From assembly GCF_900105675.1 (NCBI RefSeq), contig NZ_LT629786.1, forward strand, positions 6,014,001 through 6,078,000: 64,000 nucleotides of DNA, written 5' to 3'. A model generated the notes under the pieces. The model was not told the DNA's origin and searched no databases. It saw only the letters and a list, made by a program, of their open reading frames with translations. Below, one piece after another: positions 1 to 10,239 of the stretch (its first letter is position 1; each line of letters opens with the position of its first letter). This DNA comes from Pseudomonas synxantha. Its GTDB lineage: Bacteria; Pseudomonadota; Gammaproteobacteria; Pseudomonadales; Pseudomonadaceae. A program made the translations under genes and the position numbers.

Positions 1-694
1 CAGCAAGCAGTTCCTGGATGTGTTCCACCACCGCTTGCTGAGCCTGTTCTACCGGGCCTGGGCCGAGGCGCGGCCGACGGTCAGCCACGACCGCCCGGAT
101 GATGACTACTGGTCTGCACGCCTCGCCGCCTTGAGTGGCCGTGGCATGCCAAGCCTGCAGAATCAGGGGCTTATCCCGGATACCGCCAAGCTGCACTACA
201 GCGGCCACCTGTCGGCACAGACCCGCTACCCGGACGGCTTGAAAGCCATTCTCAGCGAATACTTCGGCCTGCCGGTGGAGATCGAAGAGTACGTCGGCCA
301 ATGGCTGGAGCTGCCCGAACGTAGCCGCGTGGGCGTGAGCGCCAATAGGCTGGGCGTGGACTTTTGCCTGGGCCGCTTTGTGTGGGACCGCCAGCACAAA
401 TTCCGTATTCGCCTCGGCCCGCTGAAACTCAATGACTACATGGGCATGCTGCCCGGCAGCCAGCCGTTCAACGAACTGGTGGCGTGGGTGGCCGAGTACC
501 TGGGCCATGAATTGGACTGGGACTTGAACCTGGTTTTGCAACAACCCGAAATACCGGCGCTGCAACTCAACGGCCAGTTCCGCCTGGGCTTCAACACCTG
601 GCTCGGCCGCCCTGCGCATGACGCCAACGACCTAATCCTGGCCCGGCATTACGCCGATCACGCCACCACCTCAAGGAATCCAGAGCATGGGTGA
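1..694 (+). CDS. tssG: T6SS baseplate protein TssG (5'-truncated by window edge)
   Basis: TssG is a baseplate (wedge) subunit of the type VI secretion system, working with TssE, TssF and TssK at the inner membrane. The reading frame is open from base 2 to the stop at 692-694, so the gene begins upstream of the window. The first in-frame GTG at 20 is internal. The visible C-terminal part starts with SKQFLDVFHHRLLSLFYRAW, the FLDxFxHRLxSLFYRAW block typical of TssG, and continues with the (R/K)xGxNxxLG-like and RIRLGPL segments of the family. It overlaps clpV by 8 bp (687-694), which indicates operon organisation and translational coupling. The family call is firm; the missing N-terminus cannot be judged. 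Confidence 0.93.
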   Translation, partial: SKQFLDVFHHRLLSLFYRAWAEARPTVSHDRPDDDYWSARLAALSGRGMPSLQNQGLIPDTAKLHYSGHLSAQTRYPDGLKAILSEYFGLPVEIEEYVGQWLELPERSRVGVSANRLGVDFCLGRFVWDRQHKFRIRLGPLKLNDYMGMLPGSQPFNELVAWVAEYLGHELDWDLNLVLQQPEIPALQLNGQFRLGFNTWLGRPAHDANDLILARHYADHATTSRNPEHG

Positions 695-3344
695 AATCAG
701 TCGCGCCGCACTGTTCGGCAAACTCAACAGCGTGGCCTACAAGGCCATCGAAGCCGCCACCGTGTTCTGCAAGTTGCGCGGTAATCCGTATGTGGAACTG
801 GCCCATTGGTTTCACCAGTTGCTGCAACTGCAGGACTCGGACCTGCACCGCATCATCCGCCAGTTCAACGTCGAACCGGCGCGCCTGGCCCGAGACCTGA
901 CCGAAGCCCTGGACCGCCTGCCACGCGGCTCGACCTCGATCACCGACCTGTCCTCCCATGTGGAAGAAGCCGTGGAGCGCGGCTGGGTGTATGGAAGCCT
1001 GATGTTCGGTGAAAGCCAGGTGCGCACCGGCTATCTGGTGCTGGGTATTCTCAAGACGCCGAGCCTGCGCCATGCGCTGCTGGGGTTGTCGGCCGAGTTC
1101 GACAAGATCAAGGTCGAAGCCTTGAGCGAGCGCTTTGACGAATACGTCGGTGACTCGCCGGAAAACGCACTGACTGCCAGCGACGGTTTCAATGCCGGCG
1201 CCGTGCCGGGCGAAGCCAGTGGCGCGATGGCGCCAAGTGCGATGGGCAAGCAGGAAGCCCTCAAGCGCTTCACTGTCGACCTGACCGAACAGGCCCGCAG
1301 CGGCAAGCTCGACCCTATCGTCGGCCGTGACGAAGAGATCCGCCAACTGGTGGATATCCTCATGCGTCGGCGCCAGAACAACCCGATCCTCACCGGTGAA
1401 GCCGGGGTGGGCAAGACTGCCGTGGTCGAGGGTTTCGCCCTGCGCATTGTCGCCGGTGATGTGCCACCGGCCCTGAAGGATGTAGAACTGCGCTGCCTCG
1501 ACGTGGGCCTGCTGCAAGCCGGCGCCAGCATGAAAGGCGAGTTCGAACAGCGTCTGCGCCAGGTCATCGAAGACGTGCAGGCGTCGCCCAAGCCGATCAT
1601 CCTGTTTATCGACGAAGCCCATACCCTGGTGGGTGCCGGTGGTGCTGCCGGTACAGGTGACGCCGCCAACCTGCTCAAGCCCGCCCTCGCCCGTGGCACC
1701 TTGCGTACCGTGGCCGCCACCACCTGGGCCGAGTACAAGAAGCACATCGAGAAAGACCCGGCCCTGACCCGCCGCTTCCAGGTGGTGCAGGTTGCCGAGC
1801 CGTCGGAAGACAAGGCGCTGCTGATGATGCGCGGCGTGGCCTCGACCATGGAAAAACACCACCAGGTGCAGATCCTCGATGAAGCCCTGGAAGCCTCGGT
1901 GAAGCTGTCGCACCGCTACATCCCGGCGCGCCAGTTGCCGGACAAATCCGTGAGCCTGCTGGATACCGCCTGCGCCCGCGTCGCCATCAGCCTGCACGCG
2001 GTGCCCGCCGAAGTGGACGACAGCCGCCGCCGTATCGAAGCGCTGGAGACCGAGCTGCAGATCATCGCCCGCGAACACGCCATCGGCATTGCCATTGGTG
2101 CGCGCCAGAGCAACAGCGAAGCCCTGTTAAGCGCCGAACGTGAACGCCTGGCGACCCTGGAAAGCCGTTGGGCCGACGAGAAAGCCCTGGTGGATGAGCT
2201 GCTCGCCACCCGAGCGACTTTGCGCGAAAAAGCCGGCATGGTGGACAGCGGCAACGATGAATTGCGTGCGCAACTGGTCGACCTGCAACAGCGCCTCACC
2301 ACCCTGCAAGGTGAAACCCCACTGATCCTGCCGACCGTGGATTACCAGGCGGTGGCCTCGGTGGTCGCCGACTGGACCGGCATCCCGGTGGGCCGCATGG
2401 CCCGCAACGAACTGGAGACCGTGCTTAACCTCGACCAGCACCTGAAAAAACGCATCATCGGCCAGGACCACGCCCTGCAAATGATCGCCAAGCGCATCCA
2501 GACTTCCCGCGCCGGCCTCGACAACCCGAGCAAGCCGATTGGCGTGTTCATGCTCGCCGGCACCTCGGGCGTGGGCAAGACCGAAACCGCCCTTGCCCTG
2601 GCTGAAGCCATGTACGGCGGCGAGCAGAACGTGATCACCATCAACATGAGCGAATTCCAGGAAGCCCACACCGTGTCCACCCTCAAGGGCGCGCCACCGG
2701 GCTATATCGGCTACGGCGAAGGCGGCGTGCTCACCGAAGCGGTACGGCGCAAACCCTACAGCGTGGTGCTGTTGGACGAGGTGGAAAAAGCCCACCCGGA
2801 CGTGCACGAGATATTCTTCCAGGTGTTCGACAAGGGCGTGATGGAAGACGGCGAAGGCCGGGTGATCGACTTCAAGAACACCCTGATCCTGCTGACCACC
2901 AACGCCGGGACAGAGCTGATCTCCCAGGTGTGCAAAGACCCGGCGAACATCCCCGAGCCGGAAGAGATCGCCAAGGCCCTGCGCCAGCCGCTGTTGGAGA
3001 TTTTCCCGCCGGCCCTGCTCGGGCGCCTGGTGACCATTCCGTACTATCCGCTGAGCGACGAGATGCTCAAGGCGATCACCCGCCTGCAACTGAACCGCAT
3101 CAAGAAGCGCGTGGAGAGCACCCACAAAGTCGCCTTCGACTACGACGACGCAGTGGTCGACCTGATTGTCTCGCGCTGCACCGAAACCGAAAGCGGTGGG
3201 CGCATGATCGACACCATCCTCACCAACAGCCTGCTGCCGGACATGAGCCGCGAATTCCTCACGCGCATGCTCGAAGGCAAGGCGCTGGCGGGGGTGCGGA
3301 TCAGCAGCCGGGATAATGAATTGCACTACGACTTCAGCGATTGA
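687..3344 (+). CDS. clpV: T6SS AAA+ ATPase ClpV/TssH
   Basis: ClpV is the cytoplasmic hexameric AAA+ unfoldase that disassembles contracted TssB-TssC sheaths so they can be reused. At 885 aa it has family length. The order is an N-terminal Clp-N domain (about 1-160), a first AAA module with Walker A GEAGVGKT near residue 237 and Walker B ILFIDEAH, a middle coiled-coil region (about 415-530), a second AAA module with Walker A GTSGVGKT near residue 625 and Walker B VVLLDEVEKAHP, and a C-terminal D2-small domain. The position directly after tssG, before vgrG, separates it from the chaperone ClpB. The ATG at 687 overlaps the tssG stop. No degenerate motif is seen, so it should be active. Confidence 0.97.
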   Translation: MGEISRAALFGKLNSVAYKAIEAATVFCKLRGNPYVELAHWFHQLLQLQDSDLHRIIRQFNVEPARLARDLTEALDRLPRGSTSITDLSSHVEEAVERGWVYGSLMFGESQVRTGYLVLGILKTPSLRHALLGLSAEFDKIKVEALSERFDEYVGDSPENALTASDGFNAGAVPGEASGAMAPSAMGKQEALKRFTVDLTEQARSGKLDPIVGRDEEIRQLVDILMRRRQNNPILTGEAGVGKTAVVEGFALRIVAGDVPPALKDVELRCLDVGLLQAGASMKGEFEQRLRQVIEDVQASPKPIILFIDEAHTLVGAGGAAGTGDAANLLKPALARGTLRTVAATTWAEYKKHIEKDPALTRRFQVVQVAEPSEDKALLMMRGVASTMEKHHQVQILDEALEASVKLSHRYIPARQLPDKSVSLLDTACARVAISLHAVPAEVDDSRRRIEALETELQIIAREHAIGIAIGARQSNSEALLSAERERLATLESRWADEKALVDELLATRATLREKAGMVDSGNDELRAQLVDLQQRLTTLQGETPLILPTVDYQAVASVVADWTGIPVGRMARNELETVLNLDQHLKKRIIGQDHALQMIAKRIQTSRAGLDNPSKPIGVFMLAGTSGVGKTETALALAEAMYGGEQNVITINMSEFQEAHTVSTLKGAPPGYIGYGEGGVLTEAVRRKPYSVVLLDEVEKAHPDVHEIFFQVFDKGVMEDGEGRVIDFKNTLILLTTNAGTELISQVCKDPANIPEPEEIAKALRQPLLEIFPPALLGRLVTIPYYPLSDEMLKAITRLQLNRIKKRVESTHKVAFDYDDAVVDLIVSRCTETESGGRMIDTILTNSLLPDMSREFLTRMLEGKALAGVRISSRDNELHYDFSD

Positions 3345-3367
3345 CCTGACGGAATGCGATAAAAATT

Positions 3368-3457
3368 GTGGGAGGGGGCTTGCCCCCGATTGCGGTGGAT
3401 CAGTCACCCAATGCATCAACTGACACACTGCTATCGGGGGCAAGCCCCCTCCCACAC
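3368..3457. repeat. REPIN-like paired REP palindrome
   Basis: Two inverted copies of a REP arm, GTGGGAGGGGGCTTGCCCCCGAT and its reverse complement, are separated by about 44 bp of unrelated sequence. It fills the clpV-vgrG gap, so the read-through transcript would carry a long hairpin that may insulate or stabilise the two parts. No RAYT transposase is present in the window. The same element recurs at six other paired positions. Confidence 0.9.
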
Positions 3458-3502
3458 TTGGACTCGGTTTCTTCAGTTATTACGACACTTACGGGTTAAC
3501 CG

Positions 3503-5449
3503 ATGCTATTCAACCAAGCCTCACGCCTGGCCAAGATCACCAGCCCCCTCGGGCCGGATGTGCTGTTGCTCAATGAAATGGGCGGCGGTGAAGAGCTGGG
3601 CAGGCTGTTCAACTATGAGCTGCAACTGACGTCCCTGGACGCCAACATCGACCTCAACCAGTTGCTCGGTAAGCCCATGAGCGTGGGCTTGCAACTGGCA
3701 GACGGCGGCGAGCGGCATTTCCACGGCATCGTTGCCCGTTGCAGCCAGAACATCGACCAGGGCCAGTTCGCCAGTTACCAGGTGACCCTACGCCCATGGC
3801 TGTGGTTGCTCAGCCGCACCTCCGACTGCCGGATTTTCCAGAACCTGAGCATCCCGCAGATCATCAAGCAGGTATTCCGCGACCTGGGCTTTTCCGACTT
3901 CGAAGATGCCCTGAGCCGACCGTATCGCGAGTGGGAATACTGCGTGCAGTACCGCGAGACCAGTTTCGATTTCGTCAGCCGTCTGATGGAACAGGAAGGC
4001 ATCTACTACTTCTTCCGCCATGAACAGGACCGCCATGTGCTGGTGCTGGCCGACGCTTACGGCGCCCACACCACCGTACCAGGCTACGCGTCGATCCCTT
4101 ACTACCCCAAGGACGAGCAGCAGCGCGAACGCGACCATATGCACAACTGGCACCTGGCGCAGGAGGTGCAGCCCGGGTCGCTGGAGCTTAACGACTACGA
4201 CTTTCAGCGCCCCAGCGCCAGCATCGACGTGCGCTCGGCCATGCCACGCCCGCACACCGCAGGCGACTACCCGCTGTACGACTACCCGGGCACCTATGTG
4301 CAAAGCGCAGACGGCGAACACTACGCCCGCACCCGCATCGAAGCGCTGCAAACGCTGCATGAACAGATCGAGTTCGCCGGCAATGCGCGGGGCCTGGGCT
4401 CCGGCCATCTGTTCAGCCTCACCGGCTTCAGCCGCCAGGACCAGAACCGCGAATACCTGATCGTCGGCTGCCGCTACTACATCGTCCAGGAAAGCCTGGA
4501 AAGCGGCGGTGGCTCGGGCTCGGCGCAGTTCGAAAGCAGCCTGACCTGCATCGACGCCCAACAGAGTTTCCGCCCGCTGGCCAACACCCACCGCCCCATC
4601 GTCAAAGGCCCGCAGACCGCCCTGGTGGTCGGCCCCAAGGGCGAAGAAATCTGGACCGACCAATACGGCCGCGTAAAGGTGCACTTCTACTGGGACCGTC
4701 ACGACCAGTCCAACGAGAACAGCTCCTGCTGGATTCGCGTATCGCAATCCTGGGCCGGCAAGAACTGGGGTTCGATGCAGATTCCACGGATCGGCCAGGA
4801 AGTGATCGTCAGCTTCCTCGAAGGCGACCCCGACCGTCCGATCATCACAGGCCGCGTCTACAACGCCGAGCAGACCGTGCCCTACGATCTGCCGGAAAAC
4901 GCGACCCAGAGCGGCATGAAAAGCCGCTCGAGCAAAGGCGGCACACCGGCCAACTTCAATGAAATCCGTATGGAGGACAAGAAGGGGCTGGAGCAGTTGT
5001 ACATCCATGCCGAACGCAACCAGGACATCGTGGTAGAGGTGGATGAAAGCCACTCGGTGGGGCATGACCGCAACAAGAGCATTGGCCACAACGAGACGGT
5101 GACCATCGGGAGTAACCGCCTGCGGGTGGTGCGCAACAACGATACCGTGATTGTGGGTGGGGCCAAGTCGGACAGCGCCGCCACCCACTACACCATCGAA
5201 GCCGGAGAGTGTCTTCGCCTGGTGTGCGGGGACAGTGTGATCGAGCTCAAGGCAGGCGGGGACATCAACCTGACCTGTGGCTCGTTCAACCTGTTTTCCA
5301 CCGGCAGCAGCAAGATCCAGACGAAGGGCAAGCTGGATATCAACCTGGGCAGTGACAAGGGCACATCGCCCGGCGCCCAAGGCGTGCAAGACACGATCAA
5401 GTCCGCCGTCGAATCAAAATTCCCCGGCAAGCCCGGCGCTGGTCAATAA
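3503..5449 (+). CDS. vgrG: T6SS spike protein VgrG (TssI)
   Basis: VgrG trimers form the needle tip of the T6SS tube and carry PAAR proteins and effectors into target cells. The 648 aa follow the family order: gp27-like base (about 1-370), gp5 OB-fold around residue 384 onward (motif YGRVKVHFYWDR, then SWAGKNWGSMQIPRIGQEV), and a beta-helix of valine-rich short repeats (about 500-600, for example VVEVDESHSVGHDR). A short Gly/Pro-rich tail of about 30 aa follows, with no obvious C-terminal effector domain. It is 15 bp upstream of the eagR gene, so this VgrG probably delivers the Rhs effector encoded next. The ATG at 3503 fits homologues beginning MLFNQASR. Confidence 0.96.
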   Translation: MLFNQASRLAKITSPLGPDVLLLNEMGGGEELGRLFNYELQLTSLDANIDLNQLLGKPMSVGLQLADGGERHFHGIVARCSQNIDQGQFASYQVTLRPWLWLLSRTSDCRIFQNLSIPQIIKQVFRDLGFSDFEDALSRPYREWEYCVQYRETSFDFVSRLMEQEGIYYFFRHEQDRHVLVLADAYGAHTTVPGYASIPYYPKDEQQRERDHMHNWHLAQEVQPGSLELNDYDFQRPSASIDVRSAMPRPHTAGDYPLYDYPGTYVQSADGEHYARTRIEALQTLHEQIEFAGNARGLGSGHLFSLTGFSRQDQNREYLIVGCRYYIVQESLESGGGSGSAQFESSLTCIDAQQSFRPLANTHRPIVKGPQTALVVGPKGEEIWTDQYGRVKVHFYWDRHDQSNENSSCWIRVSQSWAGKNWGSMQIPRIGQEVIVSFLEGDPDRPIITGRVYNAEQTVPYDLPENATQSGMKSRSSKGGTPANFNEIRMEDKKGLEQLYIHAERNQDIVVEVDESHSVGHDRNKSIGHNETVTIGSNRLRVVRNNDTVIVGGAKSDSAATHYTIEAGECLRLVCGDSVIELKAGGDINLTCGSFNLFSTGSSKIQTKGKLDINLGSDKGTSPGAQGVQDTIKSAVESKFPGKPGAGQ

Positions 5450-5464
5450 CGAGATTTCTTCACC

Positions 5465-5899
5465 ATGAATTACCTGATCAACGAAGCACAGTTCACCCTG
5501 CCTGATGCCGAGGTACAGGACACTTCGATCAATATCCTCAAGTTCGCCAAGCTGGGCACCACCCTGGTGGTAAGCCGCAGCCCGTTGGCGGACGGCGAAA
5601 GCCTGCAAAGCAACTTCGAGGGCCAGCTGAAAAAGCTCGAGCAGCAGGTCAAGGATCTGCGCTATTCCCCCGCCCAAGCGGTCAAGGTCGGACCGACGCA
5701 GGACATCGACGCCTTTGAAGTACAGAACCGTTTCAACAAAGGCAGCGACAACATTTACCAATATCAGCTGGCAATGCAGATACCCGGCACCCGCCAACTG
5801 ATTGCGCTGAGCTACGTCAAGACCCATCCCCTGGGCCCTGCCGAGGCAGCTCATTGGGCGACACTCAAAAACACGCTCAATTTTACTGCTACGCCCTGA
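5465..5899 (+). CDS. EagR-type effector chaperone (DcrB/DUF1795 family)
   Basis: This 144-aa soluble protein without signal peptide matches the DUF1795/DcrB-like fold (start MNYLINEAQFTLP, end LKNTLNF). In T6SS loci such proteins are called EagR. They bind and shield the transmembrane helices and prePAAR motif of Rhs effectors in the cytosol and help mount them on VgrG. It lies between vgrG (15 bp) and rhs (14 bp), all in one direction, which is the standard vgrG-eagR-rhs-immunity order. Its client should be the N-terminal helices of the Rhs protein (residues about 28-77). Family recognition is from sequence; the chaperone role is inferred from context. Confidence 0.88.
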   Translation: MNYLINEAQFTLPDAEVQDTSINILKFAKLGTTLVVSRSPLADGESLQSNFEGQLKKLEQQVKDLRYSPAQAVKVGPTQDIDAFEVQNRFNKGSDNIYQYQLAMQIPGTRQLIALSYVKTHPLGPAEAAHWATLKNTLNFTATP

Positions 5900-5913
5900 G
5901 TCGAGCCTGAGCG

Positions 5914-8900
5914 ATGAGTGACGATCTTTGGGCTGCCCGCGAAGGCGACGCACTGCTGCACACCTCGGTGATGGCCGATATTCTCGGCGGTGTGCTGGAA
6001 GTGGCCGCCTATGCGGCGATCACTACTGTGGGCTGCCTGGCCGTTGCCGGAGCGGTTTTCCTCGCGACCGGTGCGACCATTGCCACAGGCGGTGTGGCAT
6101 TGGTGTTGGTGGTCGGCGCTGTCGTCGGCATTACCGCAGGCCTCACGGGTGCGGACTTGAAGATATCCAGTTGGTGCGAGTCCGCCGCCAACTGGGTGTT
6201 CCCGCCGGTGATCGATGCGTTCATCACCAGCGGCTCGCACAACGTGTTCATCAATGGCAAAAAAGCTGCCCGTGCAGCCGGCAAAATGACCGCCGTGCCG
6301 GTCGCGCCCAGCGAGCCGCCAGCGCCAAGCTTTCTGGATATGGCCGGGGAGTTTTTCTCGCAGATGTGGCGCCCGACCGTCGCCTCGCCCGCCCCCGGTA
6401 CCGAGCCGTGCCCGCTGGACACCGTGGCGTGCAACAAGCACCCGCCCATGCCCCTGCAGTTTATTGCCGAAGGTTCCAGCTCGGTGTTCATCAACGGGCA
6501 GCCTGCGGCACGCAGCGGTGATCGCAGTACCTGTGACGCCAAGATTGGCACCGCCCAGGGCTTGATTTCGCCGGATGTGCGCATTGGCGGCGAGACCATT
6601 GTGGTACAGGAGATTCGTAGCGGGAAAACGCCGGGGGTGGGGCTGGCGATTGCCGTGGTGATGGCGTTGCGGGGCAATCTGAAATGTTTCTGGACCAAGC
6701 TGCCGTGCATGATCGGAGGTGCGTTGGTGGGCGGCGCGATCTCTTACGGGACCGCCAAGGTCACCTCGGCACTCAAGAGCGCCATGAATGGTTCGCCCAA
6801 TCCGGTGCACAGCGCAACGGGGGCCAAGGTACTGGGCGGGGAAGAGGAGCTGGATTTCATCCTGCCAGGCCTGCTCAACATCGTATGGCAGCGTTTTTAC
6901 AGTAGCCTCGACACACGCCAGGGCAGCCTTTTCGGTGCGGGTTGGAGTGTCGGCTATGAGGTAGCCGTAGAGATTGATGCCGATGAAAACCTGACCTATA
7001 TCGATGAGCAAGGGCGCCGCCTGGAAATTGGCTATATCCCGTTGTCTGGCGGCGCTTTCAGCCCTGGCGAGGGCTTGGCCGTCAGGCGCAGCGCAGAGGG
7101 GGCGGTACTGATCGAGAGTACGGAAGGCTTGTACCGGCTCTTCGAAACCGACCCGTTGAACAGCACGCGGATGCGCTTGCACCTTCTGGGTGATCGTAAC
7201 GAAGGGCGGATCTTCCTCGACTACAACGCTCAGGGCCGATTGTGCCGGTTACGCGACACCCATGACTTGATGCACGTCGACCTGATCTACTCCGTAGAGC
7301 ATCCTGGGCGCGTGAGCCATATCGAACGACGTTACCTGCGCCAGGACCATTTCGATGCGCGCAGCGACATGCTCGTCAGTTATCGCTATGACAGCAATGG
7401 CGATCTTGCCGAGGTCTTGGACGCACAAAGTACAACCCAACGACGCTTCGCTTACGACGCCAGTCGGCGCTTGATCGAACACCAATTGCCGAGTGGCCTG
7501 CGCTGTTTCTACCAATGGGCTGAAGTGGAGGGGCCAGGCGGCCCGGAATGGCGCGTGAGTCGGCACTGGACAGACGCTGGAGACGAATACACCTTCGAAT
7601 ACGATCTCGATGCCGGCATTACCCGCGTGACCGATGGCCTGATGCGCGTCAGCACCCGGCATTGGAACCCACAGTTCCAAATCACTCGCTACGTGAACAA
7701 CCTAGGCCATATCTGGCAGTTCGAGTGGAGCGACGACCGCCAACTGCTGGCCGCAATTGACCCGCAAGGCGGCCAGTGGAGCTTCAACTACGACGAGTCA
7801 GGTAACTTGAGCGCGGTGATCGACCCGCTGGGCAGGACCAGTGCTACGCGATGGCTGGCACACTGGGCATTGCCCGAGGTAGAAACCGACACTGCGGGCC
7901 ACAGTTGGCATTACCGCTACGATCAGCGTGGCAACTGCATCGAGGAAGTCGACCCTCTTGGCAACCGTACGCGCTATGTCTACGACGGTTTCGGCCAGCC
8001 GGTGCGCATCTTCGATGCGACGGAAAAAGCCAGAACATTGCATTGGAACGAATGGAGCCAACTGGTCGAAGAAGTGGACTGCTCGGGTTATCCCACTCGC
8101 TATCAGTACGACGCCTTCGGCAATTTGGTGGTGCAGACCAATGCCGAGGGTGAATCGGTGCGCTATCGGTATAGCCCGCAGGGACTGCTTTTGGAATGCA
8201 GGCTTCCGGATGGCCGCGTGGAACAACTTCAACGTAGCACCAGCGGCTATTTGACGGCCTATATCGACCCGGCCGGCAGCACCACGCGCTATGCCTATGA
8301 CGTACGCGGCCTGGTCAAACAACGCTGGGATGCACACAACCGGACGATCATGTTCGATCACGACGCCTATGGGCGACTGCGCAGACTGACGAATGAAAAT
8401 GGTGAAAGCTATCGCTTCGAGTGGGATGCAGCAGATCGTCTGGTGCAGCAGCAAGACCTAGACCAAAGCCGGCGCTGCTACACCTACGATCAGTTGGACG
8501 ACGTTATCGCCGTAGACTACCTGCCGGGAATCGAAGGCGAGCCAGTTGCTCCACTGTCCCACCAGTTTCAGCGGGATCCTCTAGGACGCCTGATCAGCAA
8601 AGTTACTTCAGACGGTACCACCGTTTATGAACATGATCTGAACGATCATCTGGTGGGTGTCAGTTTCACCGCTCTGGACGGTCGCCAGCAGGCCCTCGCC
8701 TTTAGCTATGACGCGTTGGGTCAGTTGCTTGAAGAGCAAAGCGCGGCAGGGTCTGTGCAGCATCGTTACGACGAACTGGGAAATCTGATCCAAACCGGCT
8801 TGCCCGACGGTCGATGGTTGAACAGGCTGTACTACGGTAGCGGCCACCTGCATCAGTTGAACATCGATGGAAAAGTCATCAGCGACTTCGAGCGTGATCG

Positions 8901-10239
8901 CGTGCATCGCGAAGTGCAGCGTACCCAGGGCCAATTCAAGACGAGTACCGCATATGACCGAAGCGGTAGAGTTCGCTCACGCCAACGCCGCAGTATTGAC
9001 CAGCCGTGGCAACTGCCCCCGTTAGTCGAGACGGACTACACCTACGATCCCAGTGACAACCTGATCGGGCGACGTCGGATAAGCCGACAATACGACCGTC
9101 AAGAGCTACTGGGCTATGACAGTACCGGGCGTATCCTAGTCAGCCATTCGATAGGACGGAGCGAAACATACGCATACGATGCAGCGGCAAACCTGCTGGA
9201 TGCGCCGCAACAGAGCGGGCTGGTACGGTATAACCGGCTGCTGACTCATCAGGACAAACGTTACAAGTACGACACTCTTGGCCGGATGATTGAAAAACGT
9301 AGCGCCGCGCGTGGCTTACAGCGGTTTGCGTATGATGCAGAAAGCCGACTGGTAGAAGTGCGAAATGAAAACGGCAGTGTAGTCAGGATGACCTACGACC
9401 CGCTGGGGCGACGCATTGAAAAGAGCGAGCATGGTGCCAATGACTATCCGCTGGGACGCAGCTATTTTACATGGGACGGCCTGCAGCTCCTGCAAGAGCA
9501 ACGAAACAATCAATCAAGCGTGTACGTCTACGAAGAAGGAGATTATGAGCCGCTGGCCCGAATCGACGGCTTCGGCGTACTACAAAGTATCCGTTACTAC
9601 CATAACGATATCATTGGCCTCCCAGAGCAGCTTACCGAAGCCGACGGTCATATCGTCTGGCAAGCCAAATATCGCGTATGGGGCAATACCGTCGAGGAAA
9701 TAAGTGAGCCTTATTATCTTGAGCAACAGAATCTGAGATTCCAGGGGCAATACCTGGATCGAGAGATTGGACTGCATTACAACATATTTAGATTTTATGA
9801 CCCCGATGTGGGACGCTTCACAACGACGGACCCTATCGGGCTAGCCGGGGGCTTCAACCTCTACCAGTACGCAGCAAACCCGATAGGTTGGCTTGATCCT
9901 TGGGGGCTCTCCGCCTGCGCCCCGACACACCATATCGCTACGAATAAACATGCAAAATGGACACCGAAATACCGTGTTCTTTTTGAGAAAAATGGGTTGG
10001 GTAAATTTAAAAACGGAAAATCCCGCAGGGACGTACTCAATGACCCGTTAAACAAAGTGGACGTGCCCGGGCATAAAGGTCCGCACCCAGAGGGAATGCA
10101 TGCAGAGATTTATAAACGACTGCAAAATGCAAGCCGAAAAGGGCCGGATCAATTCAAGGCCGAGCTCGCAGAGCTTAGGAAGGAGGCACTGGACCCTACC
10201 TCCACGCTTAATAAGATTTTGAGGAAAGTAGACTTATGA
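5914..10239 (+). CDS. PAAR-Rhs T6SS effector with C-terminal AHH-like nuclease domain
   Basis: This 1441-aa polymorphic toxin is the probable antibacterial effector of the upstream T6SS. Residues 7-16 hold the prePAAR signature (AAR...D...H), followed by hydrophobic helices at about 28-77. A PAAR region spans about 98-226 with two FINGxxAAR repeats, more hydrophobic stretches lie at about 237-280, and a DUF6531-type start of the Rhs shell and many YD repeats run to the conserved core end DPIGLAGGFNLYQYAANP (from about residue 1306). The tip after WGL (about 1333-1441) has THHIATNK and HKGPHPEGMHAEIYKRL, matching the AHH family of HNH/EndoVII-type nucleases, so DNA or RNA cleavage is inferred. 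Base composition becomes AT-rich from about 9940, as expected of exchanged toxin tips. Confidence 0.93.
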   Translation: MSDDLWAAREGDALLHTSVMADILGGVLEVAAYAAITTVGCLAVAGAVFLATGATIATGGVALVLVVGAVVGITAGLTGADLKISSWCESAANWVFPPVIDAFITSGSHNVFINGKKAARAAGKMTAVPVAPSEPPAPSFLDMAGEFFSQMWRPTVASPAPGTEPCPLDTVACNKHPPMPLQFIAEGSSSVFINGQPAARSGDRSTCDAKIGTAQGLISPDVRIGGETIVVQEIRSGKTPGVGLAIAVVMALRGNLKCFWTKLPCMIGGALVGGAISYGTAKVTSALKSAMNGSPNPVHSATGAKVLGGEEELDFILPGLLNIVWQRFYSSLDTRQGSLFGAGWSVGYEVAVEIDADENLTYIDEQGRRLEIGYIPLSGGAFSPGEGLAVRRSAEGAVLIESTEGLYRLFETDPLNSTRMRLHLLGDRNEGRIFLDYNAQGRLCRLRDTHDLMHVDLIYSVEHPGRVSHIERRYLRQDHFDARSDMLVSYRYDSNGDLAEVLDAQSTTQRRFAYDASRRLIEHQLPSGLRCFYQWAEVEGPGGPEWRVSRHWTDAGDEYTFEYDLDAGITRVTDGLMRVSTRHWNPQFQITRYVNNLGHIWQFEWSDDRQLLAAIDPQGGQWSFNYDESGNLSAVIDPLGRTSATRWLAHWALPEVETDTAGHSWHYRYDQRGNCIEEVDPLGNRTRYVYDGFGQPVRIFDATEKARTLHWNEWSQLVEEVDCSGYPTRYQYDAFGNLVVQTNAEGESVRYRYSPQGLLLECRLPDGRVEQLQRSTSGYLTAYIDPAGSTTRYAYDVRGLVKQRWDAHNRTIMFDHDAYGRLRRLTNENGESYRFEWDAADRLVQQQDLDQSRRCYTYDQLDDVIAVDYLPGIEGEPVAPLSHQFQRDPLGRLISKVTSDGTTVYEHDLNDHLVGVSFTALDGRQQALAFSYDALGQLLEEQSAAGSVQHRYDELGNLIQTGLPDGRWLNRLYYGSGHLHQLNIDGKVISDFERDRVHREVQRTQGQFKTSTAYDRSGRVRSRQRRSIDQPWQLPPLVETDYTYDPSDNLIGRRRISRQYDRQELLGYDSTGRILVSHSIGRSETYAYDAAANLLDAPQQSGLVRYNRLLTHQDKRYKYDTLGRMIEKRSAARGLQRFAYDAESRLVEVRNENGSVVRMTYDPLGRRIEKSEHGANDYPLGRSYFTWDGLQLLQEQRNNQSSVYVYEEGDYEPLARIDGFGVLQSIRYYHNDIIGLPEQLTEADGHIVWQAKYRVWGNTVEEISEPYYLEQQNLRFQGQYLDREIGLHYNIFRFYDPDVGRFTTTDPIGLAGGFNLYQYAANPIGWLDPWGLSACAPTHHIATNKHAKWTPKYRVLFEKNGLGKFKNGKSRRDVLNDPLNKVDVPGHKGPHPEGMHAEIYKRLQNASRKGPDQFKAELAELRKEALDPTSTLNKILRKVDL

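Noticed and set aside
591..2078. 495-aa open frame antisense to clpV
   Set aside because: Shadow of a GC-rich coding sequence; the His/Gln/Gly-rich translation has no domain, while the plus strand encodes intact ClpV.
3368..3457. REP pairs as individual Rho-independent terminators
   Set aside because: They lack U runs and recur in identical form across the window, including within an operon, so they are treated as repeats that may have secondary effects.
3503..5449. C-terminal effector domain on VgrG
   Set aside because: Only a short Gly/Pro-rich tail follows the beta-helix; toxin activity resides in the Rhs protein.
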